Origin: Pyrocephalus nanus
Taxonomy: Eukaryota > Chordata > Aves > Passeriformes > Tyrannidae
Direction of reading: 5' to 3'
DNA: 64,000 nt
Assembly: GCA_038380795.1 (NCBI GenBank)
Contig: CM076262.1
Span: 2,187,845-2,251,844 of the forward strand
Under the pieces are notes generated by a model. It did no database searches and had not been told where the DNA came from. It was given only the letters and a program-made list of their open reading frames with translations. Shown here piece by piece: positions 61,373 through 64,000 of this stretch (positions are counted from its first letter, which is position 1; each line of letters opens with the position of its first letter). Made by a program: the position numbers and the translations under genes.

Positions 61373-64000
61373 TCTTTCAAACTTTCAAGTTTATTTTAGG
61401 AGATAACACCTACATGCTAAGAAACATAGCTTCAATCTGTATTCCTTGGAACTTACATACACTCTCCAATGTTGTAACTATTTCTTCTAGATATGAAGAC
61501 AACTCTTCTAAAAGTTTCATAATGGGAGTACTCTGTATATTTAAGGTGCTTCTGAGGTGTTTAACTATCTTAAATTATACTACTATTTGCAAGGGATATT
61601 TTTTTTTGCTAAACAGGAGAGACTGAAAGTGTGTATAAGTGCAGTGCAGTTAGGTTTCCAAACATAAATGTTTCTGTTAAAAAATTCCATACTTAAAAAA
61701 GCCCTGTCCATAGGCAAAAGTGGAATTTAAATCCCTGAAAGGTATGAAAACTTGAAAGAATATTATGTAAAAAATTAGGTAAGTTCAGAGAATTAAAAAG
61801 AATAAAAGCTACAGGGGTACACACGTATTTCTAATTTCATGTTCACCACATGGTGCTTTGAGACTCCTTATTTTTGCACAGCAAATATGGGCCATGATAA
61901 GGAATGTATGTGAGGACTAACAGAGCCTGGGGCAATGCTATGTGATGATGCTCAGTCTGAGACTCTGCTCTGTGGAGCCAGGCAAGAGCAGGACTTGTTG
62001 CCCACTGTGGTGTGCCTTACACCCTAGCTTTGGTGTTCAGGCCTTTGCAGTACTTCTACAAACAATCATTGTTCTCCTGACACAGTCGGTGAAGATGAGG
62101 CAGGGAGTTCAGTAGTTCACTGAGGTTCAAACTGTGTATCACTTTAAGAGCAAGAAATAAAACTCCCAAGGCCCTATTTCCATTCTACTTCCCATCCCAC
62201 TAGATTTTGCTGTCTTACAGCACCACATAAAGGGAAAACTAACTAATTTCTATTTTTATTTTTTCTACAGTGGTACTACCCAGAAATCACTAAGATTATT
62301 GTTGTATAAATTAGATTTTTAAAAGTGTAACTATAGATTGAAAAAGTAAGAATCATAAAATACTTGTAATTTTTTAATTAATTTATACCACTAATGAAAT
62401 GGTAATTTGTTGCAGAAATACTGAATTACTAAATTCTTCGTATTACTATAATATTGACTTTTTGTACAATCAACTCTACAATTCATACAATCTCTGATTT
62501 ATCTTGTCACTGGTGTAGACGTATTGTGCTTATCTTGCAATATAAACAGTAAATGCTACTGCAGCCTCCTTTATTGTACAAAGAAAATAAACATCCTTTT
62601 TACCTTTACTAATGTATCTTGAAATTATATGGAACAGACTTGCAAATTATCTGGTTTCTTGGGTTCCTGTTTTGATGAGCAAGCTTATAGCTGGACTAAA
62701 AGGTTCCAGTAGCTTTACAGTAAGAAGCTGTATTACTGTTTATCTGCACTAAAATCCTAACCTAGTGTAATATTAAGCCTCTGACAATGCTCAGCTAAGA
62801 TGGAAGTGGGTTTCTGTCTTAATGTGCTAGTTTTTAAAAGACAAATCACTGCATCTGTCCTAAATACTGTGGTGACGAAGTGAAACCCTAAAATAGTTGA
62901 TACCAAAGGAGAGGGTTTCATTATTTTATTATTATTATGGGAGTTTTTTTAATTTTGTTTTAATTTAATTTAACTTTACTTTTTTTTAACATTACTCTTC
63001 TTACAGAAAGCTAGCAGATACCATGATTTGATAACACTGAACCCAGGGTATGGCCTTTTCTTAGATCAAAGAAACAAATATTTCAGTTCAGCAGTGTGGA
63101 TTTGAGGACATTTTGTTCTCCAGCTGCACCTTCTGATGCCAAAGAATGTCCCAATGCCCTGTGCAAATCTGACAAGCAGGAGCCACCAGAAAGAATGAAA
63201 TTGCATTCAAAAGAGGTTAAAATCTTCATAGGAGGACCTTGTTAACACTACTTCTACACCTTAAGATCTGAAATCATGTGTTTTGATGGAATATAAACTT
63301 ATGGAAATCATTTGAAGAGACGTTAAGTGTATAGCCTTACTTAAAAAGAGGAGCACTGCTTTGCAAAATCCCTCAAGAGAGCCTGAGCTTCTTCATAGTA
63401 ATGAAGAAATGTCAGTGGAAGTTGATGGTGCGTGTGTGCATGTGTATGCATGTTGCAGGGAAGGGGAGAAAGGAAGGAGGCAGACTCCAGAATTTTTACA
63501 TTTCAAATGTCTTTTGGAAATCACTTGTGTACTCTAACACATGGTCCCAAACTCTTTCTGTGCTATTAAAAACGGTCTGCATACAAATCAGTCTGCTGTA
63601 AAAAATTGCTTTGACAATAGCAGTTATAAGTGGTTGATGGTTTCAAGTGTGCAGGATCTCCCTTGGCTCTTGATCCAGTGAAAAAGGGAGGATGTTTATC
63701 TGTTATACATGCATTCGTGTGAAGGTAAAATAGAGCATATTTGTCTCTGTTATTTCTCCTTCAATTTAGTCTCCGTGTCTTTAGACTTTTTGAGTAAGAT
63801 AAAAGAATTATTCAGTTTATACAGCATCACTATCCATTAGAAATTGTGTAATGTCTCCTCTGAAAACAGAATTGAAGTGTCTCAAAAACTTAAATGGGCT
63901 TTGAACTTCACATATATTCCCTTCCTCTGTTTACTTAGTAGTACATTTCTCCCCAAAAATGTAATCATTTTTGTCTGTAACCAAATATGTAATCAATTTT
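61373..64000. other. AT-rich single-copy non-coding DNA
   Basis: No gene or recognisable repeat. Frames do not exceed 70 codons and have no known motifs. Confidence 0.6.

Noticed and set aside
1..64000. CRISPR arrays, bacterial operons, tRNA or rRNA genes
   Set aside because: No regularly spaced repeats, no cloverleaf-like boxes and no rRNA-like blocks were seen. CR1 and LTR content shows a bird nuclear genome.

Overview
This window looks like vertebrate, almost certainly avian, nuclear DNA. The evidence is its repeat content. There are eight fragments of CR1 non-LTR retrotransposons, several ending in the diagnostic 3' tail of ATTCTATG or ATTCTGTG units. There are also two solo LTRs of one endogenous-retrovirus family that I recognise as bird-specific in style (TG...CA ends, TATA box, CRE palindrome, polyadenylation signals). 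No tRNA-derived SINEs, bacterial-type operons, ribosome binding sites or dense genes are visible. The background is AT-rich and full of short A/T tracts. I found no exon of a protein-coding gene that I can name, so the window is best read as intergenic or deep intronic sequence. Nearly all open frames of 60-130 codons are chance frames or lie inside CR1.

Layout. 1-4.37 kb: AT-rich single-copy DNA. 4.37-5.0 kb: a plus-strand CR1 3' end followed by a minus-strand CR1 piece. 5-12.1 kb: single-copy DNA with short tandem repeats, including a degenerate 24-bp tandem at 8.45-8.54 kb whose minus strand keeps a 61-codon open frame. 12.17-12.28 kb: minus-strand CR1 3' end. 12.3-25.0 kb: single-copy DNA. 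25.05-25.38 kb: internally deleted solo LTR. 26.28-28.11 kb: the largest CR1 copy (minus strand), with remnants of the endonuclease and reverse-transcriptase parts of ORF2 but with frameshifts and internal deletions. 34.57-35.11 kb: a better preserved solo LTR. 40.58-41.46 kb: two plus-strand CR1 pieces. 60.42-60.82 kb: the best preserved CR1 3' end, with a 71-codon intact ORF2 C-terminus. 61.28-61.37 kb: minus-strand CR1 3' end. Simple repeats include three poly-T runs of 30-39 bases, a (TG)n, and (TTTA)n, (ATTTT)n and (TTTTC)n tracts.

The strongest unexplained structure is a nested inverted repeat of about 150 bp at 49.23-49.39 kb. It would fold into one long hairpin with a second perfect hairpin at its tip, and it resembles ancient hairpin-type repeats kept as conserved non-coding elements. 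Other items worth checking are several minus-strand candidate exons bounded by consensus splice sites (notably a 201-nt exon open in frame at 33688-33888), a 17-nt plus-strand candidate microexon at 18723, a 53-bp direct repeat 1.77 kb apart near 43.9 and 45.7 kb, and two G-quadruplex-capable tracts. The splice-site calls come from reading alone, and decoy exons are common in introns, so they are leads and not genes.
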